The notes beneath the pieces are model-generated. The model worked only from the letters and a program-made list of their open reading frames with translations. It did not search any database and was not told the origin of the DNA. The position numbers and the translations under genes were made by a program. Of a stretch of 64,000 bases of DNA, positions 11,806 to 22,383 are shown in pieces; the first letter of the stretch is position 1, and each line of letters opens with the position of its first letter. The DNA comes from Daucus carota subsp. sativus (taxonomy: Eukaryota > Streptophyta > Magnoliopsida > Apiales > Apiaceae): positions 26,672,517 to 26,736,516 of the forward strand of contig NC_030387.2 in assembly GCF_001625215.2 (NCBI RefSeq), written 5' to 3'.

Positions 11806-13516
11806 AAAACATAAACGAGTGAATATTATTTATAATATGATTATCTATTATTTATGGTATGATTTACTAAAATAGGGTCAGAGATATATATTTTTTTAAA
11901 GAGGGTCAGAGATATTCTTATTACTTTATTAATTAATTAATAGAGGTTTGAAGAAGTGTTGCAGAAGGGAACATGTACTCCCTTTCTTATCTTTGCCTAA
12001 CTGAAACATATACTCTATTTCGGGGGGCGTGTAGGTGGCGCCTCTCACATCGCTCCGTTCTATTTTTCTAATTTTCTGGAATTTTTGGGTTCTATTTTTC
12101 TAATTTTCTGGAATTTTTGGATGAAAAATATCAAAAAATTAGAACTACCTTTTTTAGTTTCAGGTATATTATAAGCAAATTTCAGAATCTGATTTTGTTA
12201 TAGATTATTTATGGAATAAAGTAGCTTGAAAGTTTTAATCTGATTTTGTTTCAGATTATTTAATTATGGGAAAGACAGATTATTTATGGAATATAATAGC
12301 TTGAAAATTTTAATCTGATTTTGTTCAGATTATTTAATTATGAGAAAGAGTAGCAAACAAGTCTCTCTACACCTATAAATACCCGTATAGATCATAGGGT
12401 TTTGGATCATCTAAACACAACTCCTCTCTCAATACCACAAACCTACCTGATAGTTCTCTTACTCGATTTTTAAAGGAGAAGCGAGCGGCGTGTAGGTGGC
12501 GCCTCTCACATCGCTCCGTTCTATTTTTCTAATTTTCTGAAATTTTTGAATGAAAAATATCAAAAATTAGAAATACCTTATTCTTGCTCGATTTTTAACT
12601 CGGAGGTGTCGTTCTTCTGCAACGATAAGTGAAGACTCTTTATACGATAAAGGTTGTTGCAAGCAAATGTAGTTATAGACCGTTATATTGGAGTCGACAA
12701 ATCTAAACACGAGAAAAGAATATAGTCTTGACATGATATTGATGGTTGATGTCAATAAATTAACTATTAGTGATGTATGTTTGTTGGTTATTCTTTTATA
12801 ATATTTGTTTTGTTCATCGGACATGTTTGTTGTTGTTAATTTTTATATCATTTACTTTGTATACATGAAAAAATTATTCATGCATTATCTGTTTGCTCCG
12901 TTCAAGCAACTTTTAAGAGGGTAGTTATATTTAAGTTAGATGTTTTTGTGCACAATCAATCCAAAAAAATTGGAGGAAGGTGACTATGTAAGAACATGAT
13001 TACTTTTCAAAAAAAATAAATAAATTAAGATTCGTCATGCTTTAAATTGTTAATTACGTGTATAAATTTATTTTTATTTTTTCACCATGAATTATAGTCC
13101 AATTTTGCAATTTTATATATTAGTATTGATATTACATTAAAATTTTTATAATATAAATTTATTTTATTCTACAAATCTTAACTTTGAAACATTAATATAC
13201 TTTTTATAAACAGTCATAAAATTATTTTATTCTACAAATATTAATATTGAATCATTAATATAATTTTTATAAACCGCCGCAACGCGCGGCTTCTCGACTA
13301 GAAAACATAAACGAGTGAATATTATTTATAATATGATTATCTATTATTTATGGTATGATTTACTAAAATAGGGTCAGAGATATATATTTTTTTAAAGAGG
13401 GTCAGAGATATTCTTATTACTTTATTAATTAATTAATAGAGGTTTGAAGAAGTGTTGCAGAAGGGAACATGTACTCCCTTTCTTATCTTTGCCTAACTGA
13501 AACATATACTCTATTT
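10524..13516. repeat. Tandem direct duplication of about 1,497 bp
   Basis: Copy 1 is 10524-12020 and copy 2 is 12021-13516. I noticed only three differences: a one-base indel near 10922, A/G at 11399 versus 12895, and T/C at 11757 versus 13253. The unit begins 25 bp inside the Helitron and extends 215 bp past its 3' end. Copy 2 therefore carries a Helitron lacking its first 25 bp (12021-13301). The near identity means a recent duplication or an assembly artefact. Confidence 0.9.
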
Positions 13517-13585
13517 CGACGCGGCATAATCTTCGCAGTTATTCTAGGTTAGTTTGTATTGTAAATTTAAGATACATCAGGTACA

Positions 13586-14215
13586 ATGCGAGAAACTAAT
13601 CTCAAATGTTTCAGTATGAGATCGTTATTAGTATTATTAGTGATTTTGCTCTTCTTACTGCAACTCCAAAATCTTAATGCATCACGTTATTATTCTTCAC
13701 CAATGCTATCGAATCCAGGTACATGCACTATGCACACGTATAATATAATGATCTTTAATATAATGATCTTGTTTTTGTACTTTTATTTGTGTTAATCTTA
13801 ATTGAATCTATTTGCATGCATTGATGTCTTTTTAGCATGGAACGAGGAACAAGTTTTACACAAGGGATTTGTGGTAAAACATGAAACACAAATACAAGAA
13901 AAGGATGTGGCGATAGTTAAAAAACCCGGTGGTGGTGGAGGTCGCGGCGGTGGTGGAGGAGGAGGTCGCGGTGGTGGTGGCGGAGGTATTCGTGGTGGCC
14001 GTAGAGGTGTTGGTGGAGGAGGTCGCGGTGGTGGTGGCGGAGGTATTCGTGGTGGCCGTAGAGGTGTTGGTGGAGGAGGTCGCGGTGGTGCCGGTTTTGT
14101 TGCCGGAGGTGTAGCGGGTAGCCACCACCATAACCATAGCGATGCGAGTTGCCGCGTTCCTCATAATTATTACAAGTTATTGACAACCACGGTTGCCATA
14201 TTTTATTTATTTTAG
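13586..14215 (+). CDS. Secreted glycine-rich protein, two exons
   Basis: Exons 13586-13718 and 13836-14215 join through a GT-AG intron with phase kept, giving 170 residues. An N-terminal hydrophobic core (SLLVLLVILLFLL) looks like a signal peptide; a second ATG at 13616 would fit it better. The middle is almost pure glycine with arginine. It contains a 57-bp direct repeat encoding the 19-residue unit GGGGGGIRGGRRGVGGGGR twice. The tail has a His-rich patch (SHHHNH) and ends in a hydrophobic stretch (LLTTTVAIFYLF). Such proteins are usually cell-wall or extracellular; the hydrophobic end could be a lipid-anchor signal, which is inference. Its start lies 69 bp past the 1.5-kb tandem duplication. 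Function cannot be assigned further. Confidence 0.72.
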
Positions 14216-16021
14216 TGTAGTCTAGCCAGTTAATTATAGACCGAGATGTGCATAAACTTATCGAGTCTTTATGATTTTCAATTCATTTGTATTCTACCAG
14301 GAAAATATTGTGATTCGAACATCTTTTGGCCTAAGTGTAGCCGGAATCAGGATTACTTATAATATTAACGGACCGTTTGGTTAACGTCATAGCTTAATCG
14401 TTATATTTTTTCATTAAATATTTGAATAAATTTAACGACAGCATATTTGATATCACTTATATCCATTTGAGTGAGTCGAGTGAGATCTCAATCTACTTAT
14501 ATTACTGAACGATTTTTAAGATGAATTTGATAATTTATCCTTATTTTATATTAGTAAAGGTAAATGATGACTGAGTTAACAAATTTGACACTAATCAAAT
14601 ATCAACTGTAAAATAATAAAAATAACTTGATTGAAAATGAAATAAATTATTAAATTATATGAAGCTGTGTGACCTCAATATACCGAACTTCAATTGGAGT
14701 GCTCGAATTTAGGAACTAGAAAATCAGAAGGCTAGGAGAATATTCGTGAGCAATTTTCTAACTAAAAAAAATTGATATCTTTTATTGTTGTTGTAATTTC
14801 ATGTAAATATTATTAAAGTACTCCAAATTCATACAAACCATGCATAGTTTAAGATATTTAAGATAATATTGAGGATCATATTTTTGTCAGCACAGACTTC
14901 TATTCAGTTTCAAATTGATCAGTCAGCCGAAGCTTCGCGGCAACTCCGCTTTACTTTTTGTTACACGGAAAATGATTGGTGCACATAATTGTGTACAAAA
15001 ACATGTACATAATGACATATGGCGGATTTTAATTGGATGCCCCCCGCATTTACACCAACCACCCCAATTAAAACCCACCACATCACTTACCACATCATTA
15101 TGTACAAATTTTCTGTACACAATTATGTGCACCTAGGCCCTAGCACTACTCATACACACACATGCACGCACCTGACACCAATGCCAAGATATATTTATAT
15201 TAGCCAATTAATTGGGTTTTTTTACAATCCTTGCTTCTTTTTCTTTTTATTGAAAACTTTATTTAGTTGCAAGAGAGATTTGATGTTACTCATGGGTATC
15301 TGTACTATCTATTCTTTCTGTTCCTTGGTTATGTGTGTCTGCATAAATTTCTACTTGTAGCTAATTTTGATTCATTCGTCTGTTTTGTTAAGAATAAATC
15401 AATAATCAATGATATCAATCATGCCAAAAGTGAAATTACAAGCTTTTGGTAAAAGCCAACCTTTAAACCATAACAAATATTCAGGGACGGATCTAGGATT
15501 GTTTTCTCGGGGGATCTAGGTTTGGCATTCAGTGTATTCAAGACTTATTTGTTTCTGCACACAAGATTCTGCATAACAGACATCCTGCAGGTCAAGTATG
15601 CAATGTTTATTGATTTATCTTTTCTGGAGCAATATCTAATGAAATTATGCAACTGTTAAGATACGGATTAGCAAGCTAGAAGCTGGAAAAAAACAAGTCT
15701 TTTTTTGAGGAAAATAACAAGATTTCGCTAAAAGCAACCTTTAACCATAATTGAACTGTAACATGTTGGTTGAGCATTAAGGTTTCCATGTACAGAATTT
15801 GACAGTGCTCTAATTCAAATATTTTTTGTTTCTATACACAAGATTCTACAATTCTGTTGAAAGTTAAAAAAAAAATGTGTAGATATATATATAATCGTGT
15901 GTTTGTTTCCATTCTGTGATCTGAAATACAGCCATGGAAGCCTCCACGTCGAAGGTAGGTTATTGGGATTTGAGTGTTCCTCTAGTATGATTTTTGATAT
16001 ACACAAGATATGGGTGGGAAT
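14216..16021. other. Intergenic DNA between two convergent genes
   Basis: This contains the 3' sides of the glycine-rich gene and SIG2, a foldback element at 14978-15133 and otherwise unassigned AT-rich DNA. A CAGGGACGGATCTAGG block near 15482 resembles a transposon end but I found no partner. Short open frames here overlap the foldback or low-complexity DNA. Confidence 0.5.
14978..15133. mobile_element. Small foldback MITE, about 156 bp
   Basis: The left arm begins GGTGCACATAATTGTGTACA and the right arm is its near-perfect inverted copy. The arms extend about 60 bp before a short GC-rich centre. I could not define a clean target duplication, so the superfamily is open. Confidence 0.65.
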
Positions 16022-19000
16022 TCATGCAAGCTGATATTGGTGCAAACGTTTTGTTCTTCTCTTATTCTTCAACTTTCTAAACGCACACAACTCAATTTGT
16101 CGTATTCTTTCTCTGCTTACCCCCATAAGTTCGCCAATCTCTTGCAATGTCTTCATCCTCCCATCATCTAGTCCAAAACGACATATAACCACTTGTTTCT
16201 CTCGTGGCTTCAGTGAGTTCAGTACCTTCTCGAGGTCCTGTCTCATAGATTGCTTGATTAATAACTCTTCCGACGTTTCTGCTTCAGGGTCTGCAGTTAT
16301 TTCCTAGTAAGGAAGGATGAAAGAAAACAAGTTTAGCTGATGAGATTGGAAAAAGAATATCGTTGCAGCACCAGTGAAAATAGTTGGGACGCACAGAAGG
16401 TTTAAGATTTAGGCTGAACCCGATGTTCTGGTCAAGAGATCGTGGAGCTTTAGGTACTAGCAAGACAGCAGACAGTCTCCTCATAGAGAGTCCAGTTGCC
16501 TCTGCAATTTCTTCATTACTAGCTTTTCTTCCATTTGCATTGTACAGATTCTTTCTGGCTTCCTTCACCTTAAAGGTTGCATCAACCATGTGGAACTGTT
16601 GAACAAAAAATAAGAATTTCAAAGGTCAAACTGTCAAAAGTATATCAATAGAGCAGATAACAAACTAACTCAGTGATTCTTGTAATGTCTTACAGGTAAA
16701 CGTATAGTTCTAGATTGATCAGAGAGAAACTTTCGAACTGATTGTTTTATCCACCAGTGAGCATAGGTTGAGAATTTAAACCCCTTTGAAGCATCAAACT
16801 TCTCTGCTCCTCTTACAAGCCCTCGACAACCTTCCTAAAGGTTTTAAGCAGGTTACCACGGGGATCAAATTAGTAAGAGAGAAAGACAAAAGAAACCACT
16901 TCAACAATTAAGTTCACTGGAATTACTTCCAGACAAAAATCAACAATGTACTTTCCATTATATGGACGGAAAAACATAAATGTAAATTTTCATAACAGGT
17001 TGGTACCTGAACAAGATCTTGGAAATTCATTCCAGTTCCGACATACTTTTTGGCAATTGAAACAACAAGCCGCACATTACTCATGATCATTTTATCCTTG
17101 CAGAAGGTTCCATAGTTTATTTGTCTCCTCAAGGTAGTTTGATCCACACCAGCTGCAAGAGCCCACTGCATGAAACTAGGCTCACCCCCATAACGTTCAC
17201 TAAGCTCCTTGTAAATTTTTTCCAATCTTAACAGAACCTGTAATATGCGGAAGATAGGAGGATTAACTGCTTATGCAAATATATGCATAATACTTTAACT
17301 GTCATGCTAAACTAATTGGAAAGACATGACATCATCTCGAAGTCTGTATAAAAATGCAAATCTCCGACATTTATTCCTGACTTCATGCTTATAAGGTCAT
17401 ATTTTGTGTTTCGTCTCTAGTATATCATTCTATGAAAATGATTGCATTAAAATGAGACGAATACTCTTTTGCAGAAACTAATAAAAATAATTTGGCACAA
17501 AACCAAAAGAATAAGTAAAGTTTTGTAGCCCTATCATTTTCAACTAAAATCCACTTGGAACTAGAACTAGACAAGCTTAAAAAATTCGGAACAAGTGCAG
17601 ATTCCTTGAGAAAGCTAGGTAAATGGGAGAGCAGATTCCTTGAGAAAGCTAGGTAAATGGGAGAAAAGTGTAGTTAACTCTTTATTGAGTTAAATACATT
17701 GAGACTATCATAAAAATTGCATCCATCTATTTAACCCAAACAGTGGTTTAATCATATATTCTTCATCTTTTACTTCATCAAAATCATAACCATTTAAAAC
17801 TCGTAAAAAATGAGAGAATTCTATTTAAATACCTATTTTAATTACAGAGGGTGTAAAATATGTTGAGAGCACCTGGCTTCCTATAATTGTGGAATCACTG
17901 TATAGCATAAATATGAATGTAACTTTATTGATGGTGTCTGTCTTCTTGTTAAAGAGATGAACCGGGTAAAGATTGTAAATTTGGAATTTTGCTGCAGAAC
18001 AAGCTAAAGAAACCAGCTCGCCACCTATCTAGATTTATTATGGCAATTCAGGAATTGCATCTGAAAAAATAGTTGAAATTTGGTAAGCATTTAATTCCTG
18101 TTTTTTAATATTTTCATGTTAAAAGAAATAAGGAAATCTGGAGAGCACTATATGAAAACAGCATTATCAGATTGCGATGTTGGTGGATCAACCGTGATAA
18201 CTGATAAGAAAAAGTTATTGTCTTGAACAATGTATCAAAGTTTAAGGAGTTGAGATAAACCTGAATTCCTTTTGACAACTCACGTTCTTCAGTTGCAGTG
18301 AGAAGTATGGAAGAAGTACTTGTTTGTCTTAAATACCGCAGTGGGTCAGAGTGGTCTATCTCTCGTGAACCACGCCTTTTTTGGCTACTGGAACCAGATT
18401 TTACAGAAACTACAGTGGCTGAAGTATTCTTAGCTGCTCTTGCTCGTCTGGCTTTCCGTTGTGGTTGACGCCTCGATCTCACAGCTATACTTTTTACAAG
18501 TTCTGCCTGCAGAAGTTCTGCTTCTTCAGCTGTTGGCTCCACGACATCAGATACACACTCCGATTGAGCTACTTCTGACTCTCCTACTACCATCGTGTCT
18601 ACTGTCTGTCTTAATTGAGGCTGAGGCCTTTCAGCTAAGGCCTTTATATATGATGTTGTTGAGTTTATATGGTTAACCATCATCACTGCATCTTTAGCAG
18701 TCTTTGCAGCTTCCCTTGCTAGAGCAACTGCTTCCAAAGCTGCAGCAGCTATAACAGCCTCTTTACTTGTAAGAGAAGTTTTTGTAGGCAAAGATGCTCC
18801 AAAAGATGCCTGTTCATATGTATAGATATATCTTATCCAGTACTTAACCATATGACTGAAGAGAAAGAAACCAAAAATAAAACGACGGAGATATGACTAC
18901 ATCATATTGTATTCTGGCCAGAAAATATTATCACAGCAGATAGCTTTATACATCAAGTTAAATTTTGGGAATCTATTAATCTTATTACTACTGGCAGACG

Positions 19001-20756
19001 TCAAACAGATTCTGCTTGTTGAAAGAAACCGTGACCATTGTGATCTAGTTTCTGTTTAAAATTATATAAGCCAATCAGATTATGCATTAGGATATAAGAA
19101 AAAAGCTTTCTTCTTCCCCTGATACAATAAAGAAAGTGGTGCTACACACACTCACATGCACGCGCACACATGAATGAACTTCTTAAAGGACGAGGTTATA
19201 TAATACAACCCATGTTAAAGAACTTTGAGGCAACAGAGTAAACAAATTGTATGGCTTTTGGAATAATAATTTATAGACTAATGACGATTTGCTAATTGCA
19301 TCCAAATAATATACTGGCAGCACTGTTTGTAAAAGATAAGGATGTTCTTCACTCTTAACAAAAGTTCGTAGTCATGCAGAGAAGATGAATAAAGTGGAGC
19401 TCTAATACTATAATTTCAGGACAAAAGAGATATGGAACAAAGGGGGCCAAGGGTCAAAGCCCTCTGTTTCCCTTTTCCTCTTCCTATCCCCCTGACCGAA
19501 TCCGACTGAAAACAAGTTCAAAAATATAAATGTACAGAATAACTGACCTCGAGGGCAGGGTCTATATCACTAACGTATGTCCATGGCCTGTTTGTGGCGG
19601 CAAAATCAGAATGGATTCCTAAAGAAGCTAAGTGTAGCTTTTCCAGATCGAGCACTGCAGTTGATGTCGACGGTGACCATGGTCTGTTAGCTGCAACTGG
19701 ATTTGAATGAGCTTCTAAAGATGGTATATCAAGTACCGTTGTTACTGTTGCTGAGCACTGTGCTCGAAAGTAGAAAGGCTCTCTGTCTTTTACTGGAAAA
19801 CCACACAGAAATAAACAAGCAAAAAGGTCAATTATGGCTCCGGTGACTTGTTTAGGTTCTCAATACAATTTCAGGTTGAACAAACTTAAGATGCAATCTA
19901 AAGCAGGTTATCTCCAGCTCTATTAAACTCTCTCTCCTTTACCATTTATTCTTAATTGATTTAAGAGGGAGGGAAAGCATCAAATATATAAACACCGTAG
20001 ACAAGCAAATTCCAAGTAGCAATCTTTATTCGTAGCCCAGGCTTCTAAAAAGAACAAAAACTTCTAGTTTTCTATCTACTTCAAGAAAAGGTTGCTCACC
20101 AAAAATTTCAAATTTAACTCTTTAATACAGTTTTTGCTAAAAAGCATTATGGCACATCGTATATTTGAACTGATCAGAAGCCATTCTTATTCCCAGTGTT
20201 CTTATATCACATTCCAAATCTTCTTGATAAAACTCCCTTCCCCTCCATCAAAGGCCTAATTCATCCCGTTTATTCAAATTCAGATTTTTATTTAATTTAG
20301 TTATACCCTTCAAAGGCCCTGCCACACTACTTGAACCTTATTTATCATATAAAACTTTTAAAATCTAAATCGCTTAATATGTGAATAACTAATCCATTTG
20401 CATGAGCTCAATGATAAACCCAATCTAATTGACTAAACCAAAATCACCAAACTTTAATCTTGAATTTCACCAAACATTTACACTAACGACCAGTGTTCTA
20501 AAAACCGGAATCGGGATTAATTGGTGAAGAATGATCAACAATGCATTCATTTCAAAACTCAGATGATCATTCCTTAACCATAATATCTACAAACACTCAC
20601 AAAAAATCCAGTTTCACCAAAAAACATGCAAACAGCAAAAAGATAAACATGCGGAAACATAAACTTAAACTTACAAGGTTGAGTGGAAGTTTGGTGAAGA
20701 AGGGGTCTCAAGTGAATGGAAAATGAACACTTGAACTGTGGCAGCAGACAAGACAT
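16022..20756 (-). CDS. SIG2: SIG2 (SIGB), plastid RNA polymerase sigma factor, seven exons
   Basis: Exons read 20675-20756, 19548-19792, 18261-18809, 17007-17237, 16694-16834, 16395-16595 and 16022-16303. All have GT-AG borders and an unbroken frame, giving 576 residues against about 572 in Arabidopsis SIG2. The N terminus [18 protein letters not shown] resembles the SIG2 transit peptide. An alanine-rich stretch ([18 protein letters not shown]) and [17 protein letters not shown] precede the sigma regions. Region 2 has [20 protein letters not shown], region 3 has [20 protein letters not shown], and region 4 has the helix-turn-helix [20 protein letters not shown]. The nuclear gene product is imported into plastids and guides the plastid-encoded polymerase to promoters, including several tRNA genes in Arabidopsis. 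No break is visible. The closest alternatives (SIG1, SIG6) lack these SIG2-specific blocks. Confidence 0.93.
17597..17664. repeat. Perfect 34-bp tandem duplication in a SIG2 intron
   Basis: Two identical adjacent 34-bp units beginning GCAGATTCCTTGAGAAAGCT lie in the intron between SIG2 exons 3 and 4. It is a simple local duplication with no apparent function. Confidence 0.9.
20493..20532 (+). mobile_element. hAT-type MITE end fragment in SIG2 intron 1
   Basis: The stretch starting CAGTGTTCTAAAAACCGG and continuing into ATCGGGATTAATTGGTGAAG matches the terminal inverted repeat of the complete element at 36983-37645. No second end is nearby, so it is a truncated relic of the same family. Confidence 0.6.
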
Positions 20757-20983
20757 GTTCCTGCTATCTACACATATAGGATTATACAAGGGACATTCAT
20801 GTATACAAGTATGTCTGGTAAGAATGTATGGAATCAGACCTTTGGGAGAGATTATGGTACCATATGTAATATAGAAGATGGGGAGAAATGAGACAGATGG
20901 ATGATCAAGTGATATATAAATATGGATAAGAGATAGACAGAGATCGAGAGGTTTACAACCAGCCAGGCCGCCTTTTTTTTATA

Positions 20984-21738
20984 GGCTTAATTATACATTG
21001 GACCTTAAAGTATGATCATGTGTACACATAAACCCTTAAAAAAAAAAAAATTATACACATCAACCCTTGATGTATTGAATGTGTACATTCAGGCCCTTGC
21101 CTCTTCAAAAACACAATTGACCAGGACATCACAGCTAGGGTAATCTCGGCAGAAGCTAAATTGAGGGTCCCAAATTTCCAGCCCCATAATATTAGTATAC
21201 ATATACAATTAACTTATATGTAATTAACTTTATTTTTTTTATTTAAAATTAGTTTATTTAATAAAAATATAAAATTAAATTAAAATATTTCAGTAGATTA
21301 GGCTTTAAAATATTTAAAATATAAAATATTTCAAGTTTCAAATTCATTTAAAATAGAATAAAATTTATGTGGTGTATATTTTTTTTATTAAAAAAGCCAT
21401 ACGTTGAAATATTTCAGTAGATTAGGCTTTTACAGACCTACCCAACCCAAATAAACACATAATATTTAAGCTCCGATAGGGTTTCAAGATTACAGTATGT
21501 TTTGTTATCCAAGTAATGATATTTGTACAATTATCGTCATAATATGTATATGCCAAATTTTACTCCCAAGATTACCTTCAACTATGATGTCCTGGTCAAC
21601 CGATTTATTAATTTTTTGAAGAGGCAAGGGCCAAAATATACATATTCAATATATCAAGGGTTGATGTGTATGCTTTTTTTCTTCAAGGATTAATGTGTAT
21701 ACATGATCATACTTCAAGGGCAAATGTATAATTAAGCC
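20984..21738. mobile_element. Mutator-type MITE, 755 bp, upstream of SIG2
   Basis: Inverted ends of about 150 bp begin GGCTTAATTATACATTGG and end in the complementary ATAATTAAGCC. An exact 9-bp direct repeat, TTTTTTATA, flanks it at 20975-20983 and 21739-21747. There is no transposase frame. The outermost bases resemble those of the element at 972-1613. It starts about 230 bp upstream of the SIG2 ATG and may contribute to that promoter, which is inference. Confidence 0.88.
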
Positions 21739-21747
21739 TTTTTTATA

Positions 21748-22137
21748 TGGCCAACTAAACCACAGTGGGGCTAGGTTTTTAGTCGGAATAACATTATTAT
21801 TATTGCTTCAATTCATTACCTTCCCCTTTATACTCTCGTTTCGGTTAATTGAATACCGAATTCAAATTAAAATAAATCAATTTAATTAATCATAATTTAA
21901 TATTATGATCTTTTATACATTTAAGATTTTAATATTTTGATTTTTTTTCCCATTTTTGTGTAGTGACTTTTCGCATGGTGCTTTGTTGAATATTTTTATT
22001 TTTTATTATTTTATTAAACCAATCTGTTAATAAGTACTGAAAATAATAATTAAGAAATTTTAGTTTCAAAAAAAAATTTGAGAAATTTTATTTGCGGGCT
22101 GAGCATGCTTCATATGATTTGGGCTTATTTGTTTAAG
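21748..22137. other. AT-rich spacer between MITE and LTR element
   Basis: This is the remaining spacer on the SIG2 upstream side. Apart from homopolymer and AT runs I see no feature. Confidence 0.4.
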
Positions 22138-22142
22138 TTTTA

Positions 22143-22350
22143 TGTCAAGGGCGGGAAGTCTGATTAGTTAGGAAATTCTGTTAGTCGGTTACTGATAGTT
22201 CAAACAGTTAGGGGAGAGTGCAGACTAGAGAATAGCTATTAATACTGAGTTGGAGAGTTCATTGTATTCATTCTGTTTTCTCTTGTGAAACAGTTCTGTT
22301 CTTCCTCATTTCTTGTACTTTTCTGTGATCAATTTACGTTTATCGTTACA
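22143..22350 (+). repeat. 5' LTR of the gypsy element (208 bp)
   Basis: It starts TGTCAAGGGCGGG and ends CGTTACA. It lacks a 20-bp segment present in the 3' copy and carries two base differences from it. Confidence 0.93.
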
Positions 22351-22383
22351 AGTGGTATCAGAGCGGTTCAAAGCTCACCTGTC

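Noticed and set aside
11071-12824. Two identical 85-residue minus-strand frames (11071-11328 and 12567-12824)
   Set aside because: They are identical only because they lie in the two copies of the tandem duplication, inside a non-autonomous Helitron. They have no domain and no gene structure.
13856-14186. Frames on both strands opposite the glycine-rich gene
   Set aside because: They are shadows of the GGT-rich repeat; only the plus frame has a signal peptide and a consistent intron.
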